Positions 52,325 through 59,832 of a stretch of 64,000 nt of DNA are shown piece by piece. Every line of letters starts with the position of its first letter. The stretch's first letter is position 1. The notes beneath the pieces are model-generated. The model was not told the DNA's origin. It did no database searches and saw only the letters and a program-made list of their open reading frames with translations. The DNA is from Candidatus Thiodiazotropha sp. (ex Monitilora ramsayi) (GTDB lineage Bacteria; Pseudomonadota; Gammaproteobacteria; Chromatiales; Chromatiaceae), in the NCBI GenBank assembly GCA_025655595.1, contig JAHXIO010000019.1, positions 62,001-126,000 of the forward strand, written 5' to 3'. The translations under genes were made by a program, and so were the position numbers.

Positions 52325-52338
52325 GGGACATTTTGCCC
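52325..52338. promoter_or_regulatory. Candidate activator site between moaA and fdh operon
   Basis: GGGACA-TTT-TGCCC resembles GGGACA-AAA-TGACCC found upstream of the NtrC-type gene (42104-42118). It lies about 110 bp from the moaA -24 element and about 80 bp from the fdh -24 element, the usual distance for a sigma-54 enhancer, and could serve both. Only two or three instances are known to me, so the motif is tentative. Confidence 0.45.
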
Positions 52339-52418
52339 TCACTTACTCACACTCCGTTTTTCGGATTATTTTCCCTCTGCTGACTATATAAAGGGCCTGA
52401 GGGCCGTCTGTTATGAGT

Positions 52419-52434
52419 TGGTACGCAACTTGCG
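52419..52434 (+). promoter_or_regulatory. Sigma-54 promoter of the fdh operon
   Basis: TGGTACG-CAAC-TTGCG matches the sigma-54 consensus at all core positions (GG-N10-GC, ACG, TTGC). Expected start near 52444, leaving a 32-base leader with the strong Shine-Dalgarno GAGGAGGG before the first gene. Confidence 0.85.
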
Positions 52435-52475
52435 GTTTCCTACTGAGAACCTTATCCCTATGAGGAGGGTGGTAC

Positions 52476-52997
52476 ATGTCTCTACGCTACGCTGATGAGG
52501 TGGGTGAGGCACTGCCTGATACCTTTGCAATCTCGATCATCATGCAGGAGTCACCCTCGGAGAGTCCCTGGCTCGCCTCTGAATGGGAGGCGGTTGGCAT
52601 ACTGGCGGGTGAACTGCGTGAGGATGACGAATGCCAGGATGCCGAGTTGGTCATGAGCGAAGGGGGCATCAAGCAATACCTCTATCGTGGTTTTACCATC
52701 AGGCTGCATGTGGATGAGTGCGAAAGCTACTATCACAACCTGATGTCACCCTCACCCCATGCATATATCGTGGCCAACACAGATGATTCTGAAAGGCCCC
52801 TACCCATGATGGTCAGCCTCAGTTTCGACGAGGCGCATGCCTACCTTGAGGGGGATGAGAATCTCTACACGGTGCCGATCCCGCCTGAAATCTACCAATG
52901 GATCGAGGCGTTCATCCTTGCCCACTATGTACCGGTCAAGCGCACCAAGCGAAAACGTCAGGATTGGCGGCATCAGGCGCAGGGGAACCGTCGATGA
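52476..52997 (+). CDS. DUF3305 protein of formate dehydrogenase cluster
   Basis: A 173-residue cytoplasmic protein. It begins with FAISIIMQESPSESPWLASE followed by WEAVGIL, the conserved DUF3305 opening, and has YLYRGFTIRLHVDECESYYHN and PMMVSLSFDEAHAYLEGDE, then IPPEIYQWIEAFILAHYVPV. DUF3305 is nearly always encoded with DUF3306 and formate dehydrogenase; its job is unknown but is presumably in FDH assembly. First gene after the sigma-54 promoter; overlaps the DUF3306 gene by 4 bp. Confidence 0.88.
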   Translation: MSLRYADEVGEALPDTFAISIIMQESPSESPWLASEWEAVGILAGELREDDECQDAELVMSEGGIKQYLYRGFTIRLHVDECESYYHNLMSPSPHAYIVANTDDSERPLPMMVSLSFDEAHAYLEGDENLYTVPIPPEIYQWIEAFILAHYVPVKRTKRKRQDWRHQAQGNRR

Positions 52998-53548
52998 AAT
53001 CCGTTGAACCGATTGAGAGAAGCGGTGAGACGGATGAGGGTTTCCTGAAGCGCTGGTCTCGTCTCAAACAGGATGCAGATCAACCGCCGGTGATCGAGGA
53101 GGAGCTGGAACTGCCTGCCAAATCCGAAGCGCCCCCGCCATTGACCGATGCCGACATGCCGCCCCTGGAAAGTCTGGATGAGAACTCCGATTACAGCGGA
53201 TTTCTCTCTCCCGAAGTGACCGAAAACCTACGCCAGCAGGCGTTGCAGAAACTCTTTCGCAGTGCCTGTTTCAATGCCTGCGACGGCCTGGATGACTATG
53301 CGGAGGATTTTACGTCGTTCGAGAAGCTGGGAGATGTAATGACCGCGGATCTGAAATATCGCCTGGAGCAAGAGGCGAAACGAATGGCGGAAAAGGAGAA
53401 AGCTGCGCCGGATAAAGAAGAGATCGACACATCAACCGCTGATCAGCAATTGGCACAAACCTCTGAAAGTGCGGACATTGCGGATGAGGCACCACTACCG
53501 AAGAGAGCATCGACAGAAGTGCAAGACGATCAAGAGAGTTCATCATGA
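52994..53548 (+). CDS. DUF3306 protein of formate dehydrogenase cluster
   Basis: A 184-residue acidic, proline- and glutamate-rich protein. DUF3306 core: GFLKRWSRLKQDA near the N-terminus, LTDADMPPLESLDENSDYSG and FLSPEVTENLRQQALQKLFR, then CDGLDDYAEDFTSFEKLGDV. The C-terminal third is low-complexity and charged. The ATG at 52994 overlaps the DUF3305 stop (ATGA), and its own stop overlaps the next start in the same way. FDH assembly or stability factor by association only. Confidence 0.88.
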   Translation: MKSVEPIERSGETDEGFLKRWSRLKQDADQPPVIEEELELPAKSEAPPPLTDADMPPLESLDENSDYSGFLSPEVTENLRQQALQKLFRSACFNACDGLDDYAEDFTSFEKLGDVMTADLKYRLEQEAKRMAEKEKAAPDKEEIDTSTADQQLAQTSESADIADEAPLPKRASTEVQDDQESSS

Positions 53549-55158
53549 CCCCGCAACAGAGCATCAACCTGAAAGCCAAAACGGCAGCATTGGCCGCCAT
53601 GCAGCGCCTGCCGATTGAACCCACCAGCCTGGTGAACTATCGATCGAAAGGGCGTGTGGTGATAATCGGTGACAACCAGGCCCTGGAGATTGCGCCAAGA
53701 CTCAATGAACGGCTCCACGCCATGGTGATCTTGACCCAGGGTGTCGAAGAACCCGGTGTGCCGCTGATTCCGCTGGGAGGGAGGGCTATCCATATAGAAG
53801 GTTATCTCGGCGACTTCAGGATCCTGCTGGCAGGCGGCGGCGAACACAATACAGAGACGATAGCTGCAGACCTGATTTTGGATCTGAGCCCAACACCGCT
53901 GATCAATGCCCAGATGAAACCGCCGGGCTATGTCTATTCCGAGATGGAAGAGGTCGCGCTGCAGGCGGCGGTCGAGGAGTTGGAGGAGCTGACCGGCAGC
54001 TTCGAGAAACCGCGCTATTTCGACTACAACCCCGATATCTGCGCCCACGGACATGCGGGCAAGACGGCCTGCAACCGTTGCATCGAGGCCTGCCCCGCGG
54101 ATGCCATCAAAAGTTTGGCGGAGACGATCGAGGTCAATGCCCATCTCTGCCAGGGTGGCGGCGTATGTGCGACAGTCTGTCCCAGTGGGGCCATCCGCTA
54201 TGCCTATCCGAATCCCAAGGACAATCTGGATCGGATGCGCAGGCTGTTGTCGGTCTATCGGGAGGAGGGCGGCTTTGACCCGGTGGTTGTCTTTATCGCC
54301 GAGTCCGATGACTTTGTTACAGATTCACTGCCGACCAATTATCTGCCGTTTCTCGTCGAGGAACTCGCCAGTGTGGGCTTGGAGTTCTGGCTCTCGACGC
54401 TCGCTTTCGGCGCCCACTCAGTGTTGCTCCTGAACGGAGGTGGCGTGCCGGAACGTTCAGTAAAAGCCCTGGAAGAGCAGTTGCGTACAGTCGACGAAAT
54501 CATCACCGCCATGGGTTATGCGGCCGGTCTGGTCAGCCTGATCGCCCCAGAGGATCTGGATACAGAGCAGATAGTATCGATGCCGGCTATCAAGCCTGCA
54601 GGCTTCTCAGGTTTGGGAGGCAAACGCCAGACCGCCTATCTCGCCATTGATCATCTGTTTACAGAGGCGGAAAAGCCCAAACCCATGGTCAGCCTCACTG
54701 TAGGTGCTCCGTTCGGGAAGGCCGATGTGGACGCAAATGCCTGCACGCTCTGTTTTTCCTGCGTCGGCGCTTGTCCCGGCAAGGCACTGCAGACCGGCGG
54801 TGAAGGTGTACCCCAGTTGCTCTTTATCGAGGATAACTGTCTGCAGTGCGGTATGTGTACCCGGACCTGTCCGGAGGACGCTATCTGGATTACGCCGCGC
54901 CTGCTGTTCGATGCCGATCAGCGTAGACAGAAACGCAAACTGCATGAGGAGGCGCCATTCCTGTGCACCTCCTGCGGGAAGCCTTTCGCCACCCGTTCGG
55001 TGATCGACAACATGCTCAATAAGCTGCAGGGCCACTACATGTTTCAGAATGAACGGGCCCGCAAACGCCTGACCATGTGCGAAGACTGCCGTGTCATCGA
55101 CATCGTGCAGGATCAAGAGGCCATGAATGGCGGTATCGATGGCCGGTTTCGGCAATAA
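53545..55158 (+). CDS. Multi-[4Fe-4S] ferredoxin-like protein of fdh cluster
   Basis: A 537-residue cytoplasmic iron-sulfur protein. First cluster pair at about residues 170-220: CNRCIEACPADAIK and CQGGGVCATVCPSGAIRY. A middle region (FDPVVVFIAESDD ... AFGAHSVLLLNGGGVP) resembles MvhD/HdrA-associated modules. Second pair at about 395-450: CTLCFSCVGACPGKAL and CLQCGMCTRTCPEDAI. A C-terminal CTSCGKPFATR and CEDC may bind zinc or another cluster. Typical partner of DUF3305/DUF3306 in fdh operons; it may pass electrons between FDH and soluble acceptors or deliver clusters. Overlaps the previous gene by 4 bp. Confidence 0.9.
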   Translation: MTPQQSINLKAKTAALAAMQRLPIEPTSLVNYRSKGRVVIIGDNQALEIAPRLNERLHAMVILTQGVEEPGVPLIPLGGRAIHIEGYLGDFRILLAGGGEHNTETIAADLILDLSPTPLINAQMKPPGYVYSEMEEVALQAAVEELEELTGSFEKPRYFDYNPDICAHGHAGKTACNRCIEACPADAIKSLAETIEVNAHLCQGGGVCATVCPSGAIRYAYPNPKDNLDRMRRLLSVYREEGGFDPVVVFIAESDDFVTDSLPTNYLPFLVEELASVGLEFWLSTLAFGAHSVLLLNGGGVPERSVKALEEQLRTVDEIITAMGYAAGLVSLIAPEDLDTEQIVSMPAIKPAGFSGLGGKRQTAYLAIDHLFTEAEKPKPMVSLTVGAPFGKADVDANACTLCFSCVGACPGKALQTGGEGVPQLLFIEDNCLQCGMCTRTCPEDAIWITPRLLFDADQRRQKRKLHEEAPFLCTSCGKPFATRSVIDNMLNKLQGHYMFQNERARKRLTMCEDCRVIDIVQDQEAMNGGIDGRFRQ

Positions 55159-55214
55159 ATAGGCAGGGGCTTGGTGATTCTGCTCCCTTTTTGTCCCTAT
55201 TTTCTCACCAACTC

Positions 55215-55230
55215 TGGCCCGCAGCTTGCC
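55215..55230 (+). promoter_or_regulatory. Internal sigma-54-like promoter before torD-like gene
   Basis: TGGCCCG-CAGC-TTGCC has the GG-N10-GC core and differs from TGGCACG-N4-TTGCA at two positions. It lies in the only sizeable gap (95 bp) in the first half of the fdh operon, 24 bp before the torD-like start with its AGAGGAG site. A half-site TGTCCC lies just upstream (55192-55197). Confidence 0.65.
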
Positions 55231-55253
55231 ACTGTTTTTTAGAGGAGTGTGCG

Positions 55254-55916
55254 ATGACGAATCATAGCCGGTCTGCCCGGGCAGACGAGCGAACTGAAGA
55301 TCTAGCCCGAGCCGTCACACCGCTTTCGGCAGCGGCAATGAAGAGTGAAGAGCAGATCTATCGCAGCGGTGCCTACAGCATGCTGGCCAGGTTGCTCAGA
55401 TCGCCACCTGACAGACAGGTGATGCAACAGGTGGCCGGATTCGCCAAAGTGGAATCGAAGCAGGATGAGATGACACTGGCCATGTCGATGCTGGGACTGG
55501 CCGCTTCCACCTCCAGTCCGGAAACGGTGGATGATGAGTTTCATGCGCTGTTCATCGGAATCGGTCGCGGAGAGCTGGTGCCTTACGGCTCCTGGTATCT
55601 CACAGGTTATCTCATGGAGAGGCCCCTGGGTCGGTTGCGCGATGATCTCGCAGCACTCGGATTCCAACGCCAGGATGGCGTGAAGGAGCCGGAGGACCAT
55701 GTGGCCGCGCTCTGTGAGGTGATGGCCGTGTTGATAGACGAGGGCAGTCCTGCACAGATGCAATCGCACTTCTTCGAGAGGCATCTCGCCGATTGGATGG
55801 AGCATTTCTTCACCGATCTCAGCGAGTCCGGATCGGCAGTCTTCTACAAGGCCGTGGGGCGCTTCGGCGCCGCATTCGCCGGACTGGAGAAGCGCTATCT
55901 GCGTATGCCGGTGTAA
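55254..55916 (+). CDS. TorD/DmsD-family chaperone for formate dehydrogenase
   Basis: A 220-residue all-helical protein of the TorD/NarJ-like family of cofactor-insertion chaperones. Features: IYRSGAYSMLARLLRSPPD, ETVDDEFHALFIGIGRGELV, PYGSWYLTGYLMERPLGRLR and, near the C-terminus, FFERHLADWMEHFF (E-x-x-H-L-x-x-W). It would bind the Tat signal of FdhA until bis-MGD and clusters are in place. AGAGGAG upstream. Followed by a small Tat-signal protein and fdhA. Confidence 0.9.
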   Translation: MTNHSRSARADERTEDLARAVTPLSAAAMKSEEQIYRSGAYSMLARLLRSPPDRQVMQQVAGFAKVESKQDEMTLAMSMLGLAASTSSPETVDDEFHALFIGIGRGELVPYGSWYLTGYLMERPLGRLRDDLAALGFQRQDGVKEPEDHVAALCEVMAVLIDEGSPAQMQSHFFERHLADWMEHFFTDLSESGSAVFYKAVGRFGAAFAGLEKRYLRMPV

Positions 55917-55951
55917 CACAGACATTCAATGACAGACCGGGAGGAGATCCC

Positions 55952-56164
55952 ATGAAAAAAGCGAAGAAGTATTCACTGGATCACAAGCGCAGACGCTTCC
56001 TGCGGAATACGGCAACCACCGGTGCCGGTATTGCGGTTGCAGTGACGCTGCCCGGCCTGGCTGCCACATCGGCTGACTATGAAGTTTCGGCCGAGACCAA
56101 GAGTAAGAAAGGCTATCGCCTGACCCCACATATCGCCGCCTACTACGAGACGATGACCAGCTGA
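55952..56164 (+). CDS. Small Tat-signal protein of fdh region
   Basis: A 70-residue protein with a twin-arginine signal RRRFLRNTATTGAGIAVAVT and a short mature part ending in LTPHIAAYYETMTS. This is the 'formate dehydrogenase region TAT target' type (TIGR02811 as I recall). Always next to fdhA; may be a small subunit or assembly aid that travels with the folded enzyme. Shine-Dalgarno GGGAGGAG. Nineteen bases separate it from fdhA. Confidence 0.85.
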   Translation: MKKAKKYSLDHKRRRFLRNTATTGAGIAVAVTLPGLAATSADYEVSAETKSKKGYRLTPHIAAYYETMTS

Positions 56165-56182
56165 TGATACAGGGTGATTCGA

Positions 56183-59080
56183 ATGAAACTGCGTAAGACC
56201 TCCGATCTCGCGATCGACCAAAGAGCTGAGTCCGAAATTTCTTGCAAGAGTGACAGCGGCGGTCAGACCATGACCCGACGCGACTTTCTGCGAAACTCCG
56301 GTCTGATGGCCGGTGGCGCCGTTTTGGCGACCAACTTCGCACCAGGTATGGTCAAACGGGCCAGTGCCGAAGAGATGGGTGCGGGCTCCGTCAGTAAGGT
56401 GAAGACCATCTGTACCCACTGTTCAGTGGGATGCGGCATCATTGCCGAGGTGCAGAATGGCGTCTGGATCGGCCAGGAACCGGCCTTTGATCATCCGTTC
56501 AGTCACGGTGCGCACTGTGCCAAGGGTGCCTCGGTAAGAGAGCACGGCCATGGTGAAAGGCGTCTGAAATATCCCACCAAGTTGGTCGGCGGCAAGTGGA
56601 AACGGATCTCCTGGGAACAGGCGATCAACGAAATCGGCGATCAGATGCTGCAGATCCGCGAACAATCGGGTCCCGACTCGGTCTACTGGCTGGGGTCCGC
56701 CAAACACAACAACGAGCAGGCCTACCTGTTCCGTAAGTTTGCCGCGTTCTGGGGCACCAACAATGTGGATCACCAGGCGCGAATTTGTCACTCCACCACC
56801 GTAGCCGGTGTGGCCAACACCTGGGGCTATGGTGCGATGACCAATTCCTATAACGATATCCATAACTCAAAGGCGATATTGATCATTGGCGGTAACCCCG
56901 CGGAAGCGCATCCAGTCTCTCTGCAGCATGTCTTCAAGGCAAAAGAGGAGAACAATGCCCCCCTGATCGTGATCGATCCGCGCTTTACCCGAACTGCTGC
57001 CCATGCCAACCAATTCCTGCGTCTGAGACCGGGAACCGATATCCCGGTGGTTTGGGGCATGCTTTGGCATATCTTTAAGAACGGCTGGGAGGACAAGGAG
57101 TTTATCCGTCAACGTGTCTACGGTATGGAGGATGTAAAGAAGGAGGTCGCCAAGTGGACGCCTGATGAGGTTGAGCGGGTCTCAGGTGTGCCTGAACATC
57201 AGGTTTATGCCGCAGCCAAGACCATGGCTGACAATCGGCCCGGTACCTTCATCTGGTGTATGGGCGGAACACAACACACCATCGGCAATAACAACACCCG
57301 AGCCTACTGTGCATTCCAATTGGCACTGGGCAATATGGGTACCGCTGGTGGCGGCACCAATATCTTTCGTGGCCATGACAATGTACAGGGTGCCACCGAC
57401 TTCGGTGTCCTTTCCCACACATTGCCTGGCTATTACGGTCTTTCTGCAGGTGCATGGAAACACTGGGCGAAGGTCTGGGATGTGGACTATGAGTGGCTGG
57501 CCGCTCGTTTCGACGAGGGCAGCTATGAGAAGTCCAAGGGCAAGGATATGCCGATCATGAATACCAAGGGTATTCCGGTCTCCCGTTGGATCGATGGCGT
57601 GTTGGAAGAGAAAGGCAACATTGCGCAGAAAGACAATATCCGTGCCATGGTGCTCTGGGGACATGCCCCCAACAGTCAGACCCGTGGTAAGGAGATGAAG
57701 CTGGCGATGGAGAAGCTGGATACCTTGATCATCGTCGATCCCTATCCGACCGTTTCCGCCGTCATGCACGACAGAACCGACGGTGTCTATCTATTGCCTG
57801 CCTGTACACAGTTTGAGACCTATGGTTCGGTGACTGCCTCCAACCGCTCTTTGCAGTGGCGCGACAAGGTGATTGAACCCATGTTCGAGTCTATGACGGA
57901 TCAGACCATCATGTACCGGCTTGCGAAGAAACTGGGTTTCGCCGATGAACTGTTCAAGCACATCAAGATAGAGAATGATGAGCCGCTGATCGAAGACATC
58001 ACCCTTGAATACAACAAAGGTATGTGGACGATCGGTTACACCGGCCAGAGCCCGGATCGCATGAAGAAGCAACAGAGGAACTGGGGCACCTTCGACTACA
58101 CCAGCCTGTTGGCCGAGGGTGGACCCTGCCATGGCGAATACTACGGACTGCCATGGCCCTGCTGGGGCACGGCGGAGATGGGACATCCGGGTACGCCGAA
58201 TCTCTACGACACCAGTAAGCCGGTATCCAGAGGCGGTCTCAACTTCCGCGCCCGTTTCGGTGTGGAACGTAACGGTGTGAATTTGTTGGCTGAAGGATCC
58301 TATCCGGTGGGCAACGAACTCAAGAGCGGACATCCGGAATTTACCGATAAACTGCTGAAGAAACTCGGTTGGTGGGATGATCTCACCGAAGACGAGAAGC
58401 AGTTGGCAGAAGGTAAAAACTGGAAGACCGACCGTTCCGGAGGCATACAGAGGGTTGCTATCAAACACGGTTGTGCACCATTCGGTAACGCCAAGGCAAG
58501 GGTCGTTGTCTGGACCTTCCCCGACCCGGTACCGATTCACCGCGAGCCGCTCTATACCAGTCGGCGGGATCTGGTGGAGAAGTACCCCACCTACGAAGAT
58601 CGCAAGTCCTACTATCGTCTGCCGGTACGCTACGGCTCGATACAGGCGAAGGATTACTCTCAGGACTATCCTATCATCCTCACCTCGGGACGACTCGTGG
58701 AGTATGAGGGCGGCGGCGATGAAACACGGTCCAACGCATGGCTGGCGGAATTGCAGCAGGATATGTTCGTCGAGATGAATCCGCGCGATGCCAATGATGT
58801 TGGTGTCAGGGACGGCGACGATGTCTGGCTGGAAGGTGCAGAAGGCGCCCGTCTCAAGATAAAGGCGCAGGTCACCAGAAGAGTAGCGCCGGGTGTGGCA
58901 TTCATGCCGTTCCATTTTGGCGGTCACTTCGAGGGCCGGGATCTGCGCAGCAAGTATCCGGAAGGTGCCGACCCATACGTCTTGGGTGAGGCCTGTAACA
59001 CGGCGATGACCTACGGTTACGACTCGGTGACACAGATGCAGGAAACCAAGTGCAGCTTGTGCCGGATCAGCAAGGCTTAA
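56183..59080 (+). CDS. fdhA: Formate dehydrogenase catalytic (alpha) subunit, periplasmic
   Basis: A 965-residue bis-MGD oxidoreductase oxidising formate to CO2. Tat signal TRRDFLRNSG near residue 31 after a 30-residue leader that is normal in this FDH group. [4Fe-4S] cysteines CTHCSVGCG plus HCAKGAS. The metal ligand is Cys in RICHSTTVAG, where E. coli FdnG has selenocysteine, followed by the catalytic His. Other cofactor regions: ILIIGGNPAEAHPV, GGTQHTIGNNNTRA and, at the C-terminus, FHFGGHFEGRDLRSKYPEG. Start ATG 56183 is 5 bp after AGGGTGA. With tungstate uptake co-regulated, the enzyme may carry tungsten. Confidence 0.96.
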   Translation: MKLRKTSDLAIDQRAESEISCKSDSGGQTMTRRDFLRNSGLMAGGAVLATNFAPGMVKRASAEEMGAGSVSKVKTICTHCSVGCGIIAEVQNGVWIGQEPAFDHPFSHGAHCAKGASVREHGHGERRLKYPTKLVGGKWKRISWEQAINEIGDQMLQIREQSGPDSVYWLGSAKHNNEQAYLFRKFAAFWGTNNVDHQARICHSTTVAGVANTWGYGAMTNSYNDIHNSKAILIIGGNPAEAHPVSLQHVFKAKEENNAPLIVIDPRFTRTAAHANQFLRLRPGTDIPVVWGMLWHIFKNGWEDKEFIRQRVYGMEDVKKEVAKWTPDEVERVSGVPEHQVYAAAKTMADNRPGTFIWCMGGTQHTIGNNNTRAYCAFQLALGNMGTAGGGTNIFRGHDNVQGATDFGVLSHTLPGYYGLSAGAWKHWAKVWDVDYEWLAARFDEGSYEKSKGKDMPIMNTKGIPVSRWIDGVLEEKGNIAQKDNIRAMVLWGHAPNSQTRGKEMKLAMEKLDTLIIVDPYPTVSAVMHDRTDGVYLLPACTQFETYGSVTASNRSLQWRDKVIEPMFESMTDQTIMYRLAKKLGFADELFKHIKIENDEPLIEDITLEYNKGMWTIGYTGQSPDRMKKQQRNWGTFDYTSLLAEGGPCHGEYYGLPWPCWGTAEMGHPGTPNLYDTSKPVSRGGLNFRARFGVERNGVNLLAEGSYPVGNELKSGHPEFTDKLLKKLGWWDDLTEDEKQLAEGKNWKTDRSGGIQRVAIKHGCAPFGNAKARVVVWTFPDPVPIHREPLYTSRRDLVEKYPTYEDRKSYYRLPVRYGSIQAKDYSQDYPIILTSGRLVEYEGGGDETRSNAWLAELQQDMFVEMNPRDANDVGVRDGDDVWLEGAEGARLKIKAQVTRRVAPGVAFMPFHFGGHFEGRDLRSKYPEGADPYVLGEACNTAMTYGYDSVTQMQETKCSLCRISKA

Positions 59081-59095
59081 TCAGAGGAAATCATC

Positions 59096-59725
59096 ATGGC
59101 ACGTATGAAATTCTATTGTGACCCCGAACGTTGTATCGAATGCAACGCCTGTGTGACAGCCTGCAAGAACGAGAACGAGGTCCCGTGGGGCGTCAATCGC
59201 CGCCGGGTGGTGACCATCAAGGATGGCGATCCTGGAGAGCGGTCACTTTCTGTCGCATGTATGCACTGCTCTGATGCGCCTTGTGCAACGGTGTGTCCGG
59301 TCGATTGTTTCTATACCACACAGGATGGTGTGGTACTGCACGACAAGGATATCTGCATTGGATGTGGCTATTGCTTCTATGCTTGCCCGTTCGGTGCACC
59401 ACAGTTTCCGGAAGATGGCGCCTTCGCCACCCGCGGCAAGATGGACAAGTGTACCTTCTGCGCAGGTGGGCCAGAAGCGGATCACAGTGCGGACGAGCAC
59501 CGGAAGTATGGTTCAAACCGATTGGCGGAAGGCAAATTGCCGCTTTGTGCCGAGATGTGTTCGACCAAAGCGTTGCTCGCAGGTGATGCGGATGTCATTT
59601 CCGATGTCTACCGGAAGCGCATCATCAATCGTGGTGCCGCAGTTTTGGCCCGTGGTGTCTCTTTTCAAGATGCATCTTTCCGTGCACCCAGTAATTTAGG
59701 CGGCAAGAGCAGCTCACAGGAGTAA
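59096..59725 (+). CDS. fdhB: Formate dehydrogenase iron-sulfur (beta) subunit
   Basis: A 209-residue ferredoxin-type subunit with four cluster motifs: CIECNACVTACKNE, CMHCSDAPCATVCPVDC, CIGCGYCFYACPFGAPQ and CTFC ... CAEMCSTKAL. It carries electrons from FdhA to the cytochrome b subunit. It has no signal peptide and should ride out with FdhA by Tat. It is shorter than E. coli FdnH and lacks its C-terminal membrane helix, like the FDH3 group. Fifteen bases after fdhA. Confidence 0.95.
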   Translation: MARMKFYCDPERCIECNACVTACKNENEVPWGVNRRRVVTIKDGDPGERSLSVACMHCSDAPCATVCPVDCFYTTQDGVVLHDKDICIGCGYCFYACPFGAPQFPEDGAFATRGKMDKCTFCAGGPEADHSADEHRKYGSNRLAEGKLPLCAEMCSTKALLAGDADVISDVYRKRIINRGAAVLARGVSFQDASFRAPSNLGGKSSSQE

Positions 59726-59742
59726 TGTAAATAATAATGGAT

Positions 59743-59774
59743 CTGTCCCGGCGCGGATCGAAACGCCGGGACAG
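59743..59774 (+). repeat. Perfect hairpin between fdhB and fdhC
   Basis: CTGTCCCGGCG (59743-59753) and CGCCGGGACAG (59764-59774) form a perfect 11-bp GC-rich stem with a 10-base loop. No T-run follows, so it is more likely an mRNA processing or stabilising hairpin setting the ratio of soluble to membrane subunits. Its outer bases TGTCCC/GGGACA match the half-site of the candidate activator motif. Confidence 0.7.
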
Positions 59775-59832
59775 TCTGAATGACTGAGAATACTGGTCAT
59801 CAACAGACGAGCGGAAGCGGGGAGTGGATCCG

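Noticed and set aside
56700-56850. Possible selenocysteine codon in fdhA
   Set aside because: The active-site codon is an ordinary Cys codon (in RICHSTT), with no in-frame TGA and no need for a SECIS element.
57791-58927. 378-codon open frame on the minus strand inside fdhA
   Set aside because: Antisense shadow of a well-conserved catalytic subunit; typical of GC-rich coding DNA.
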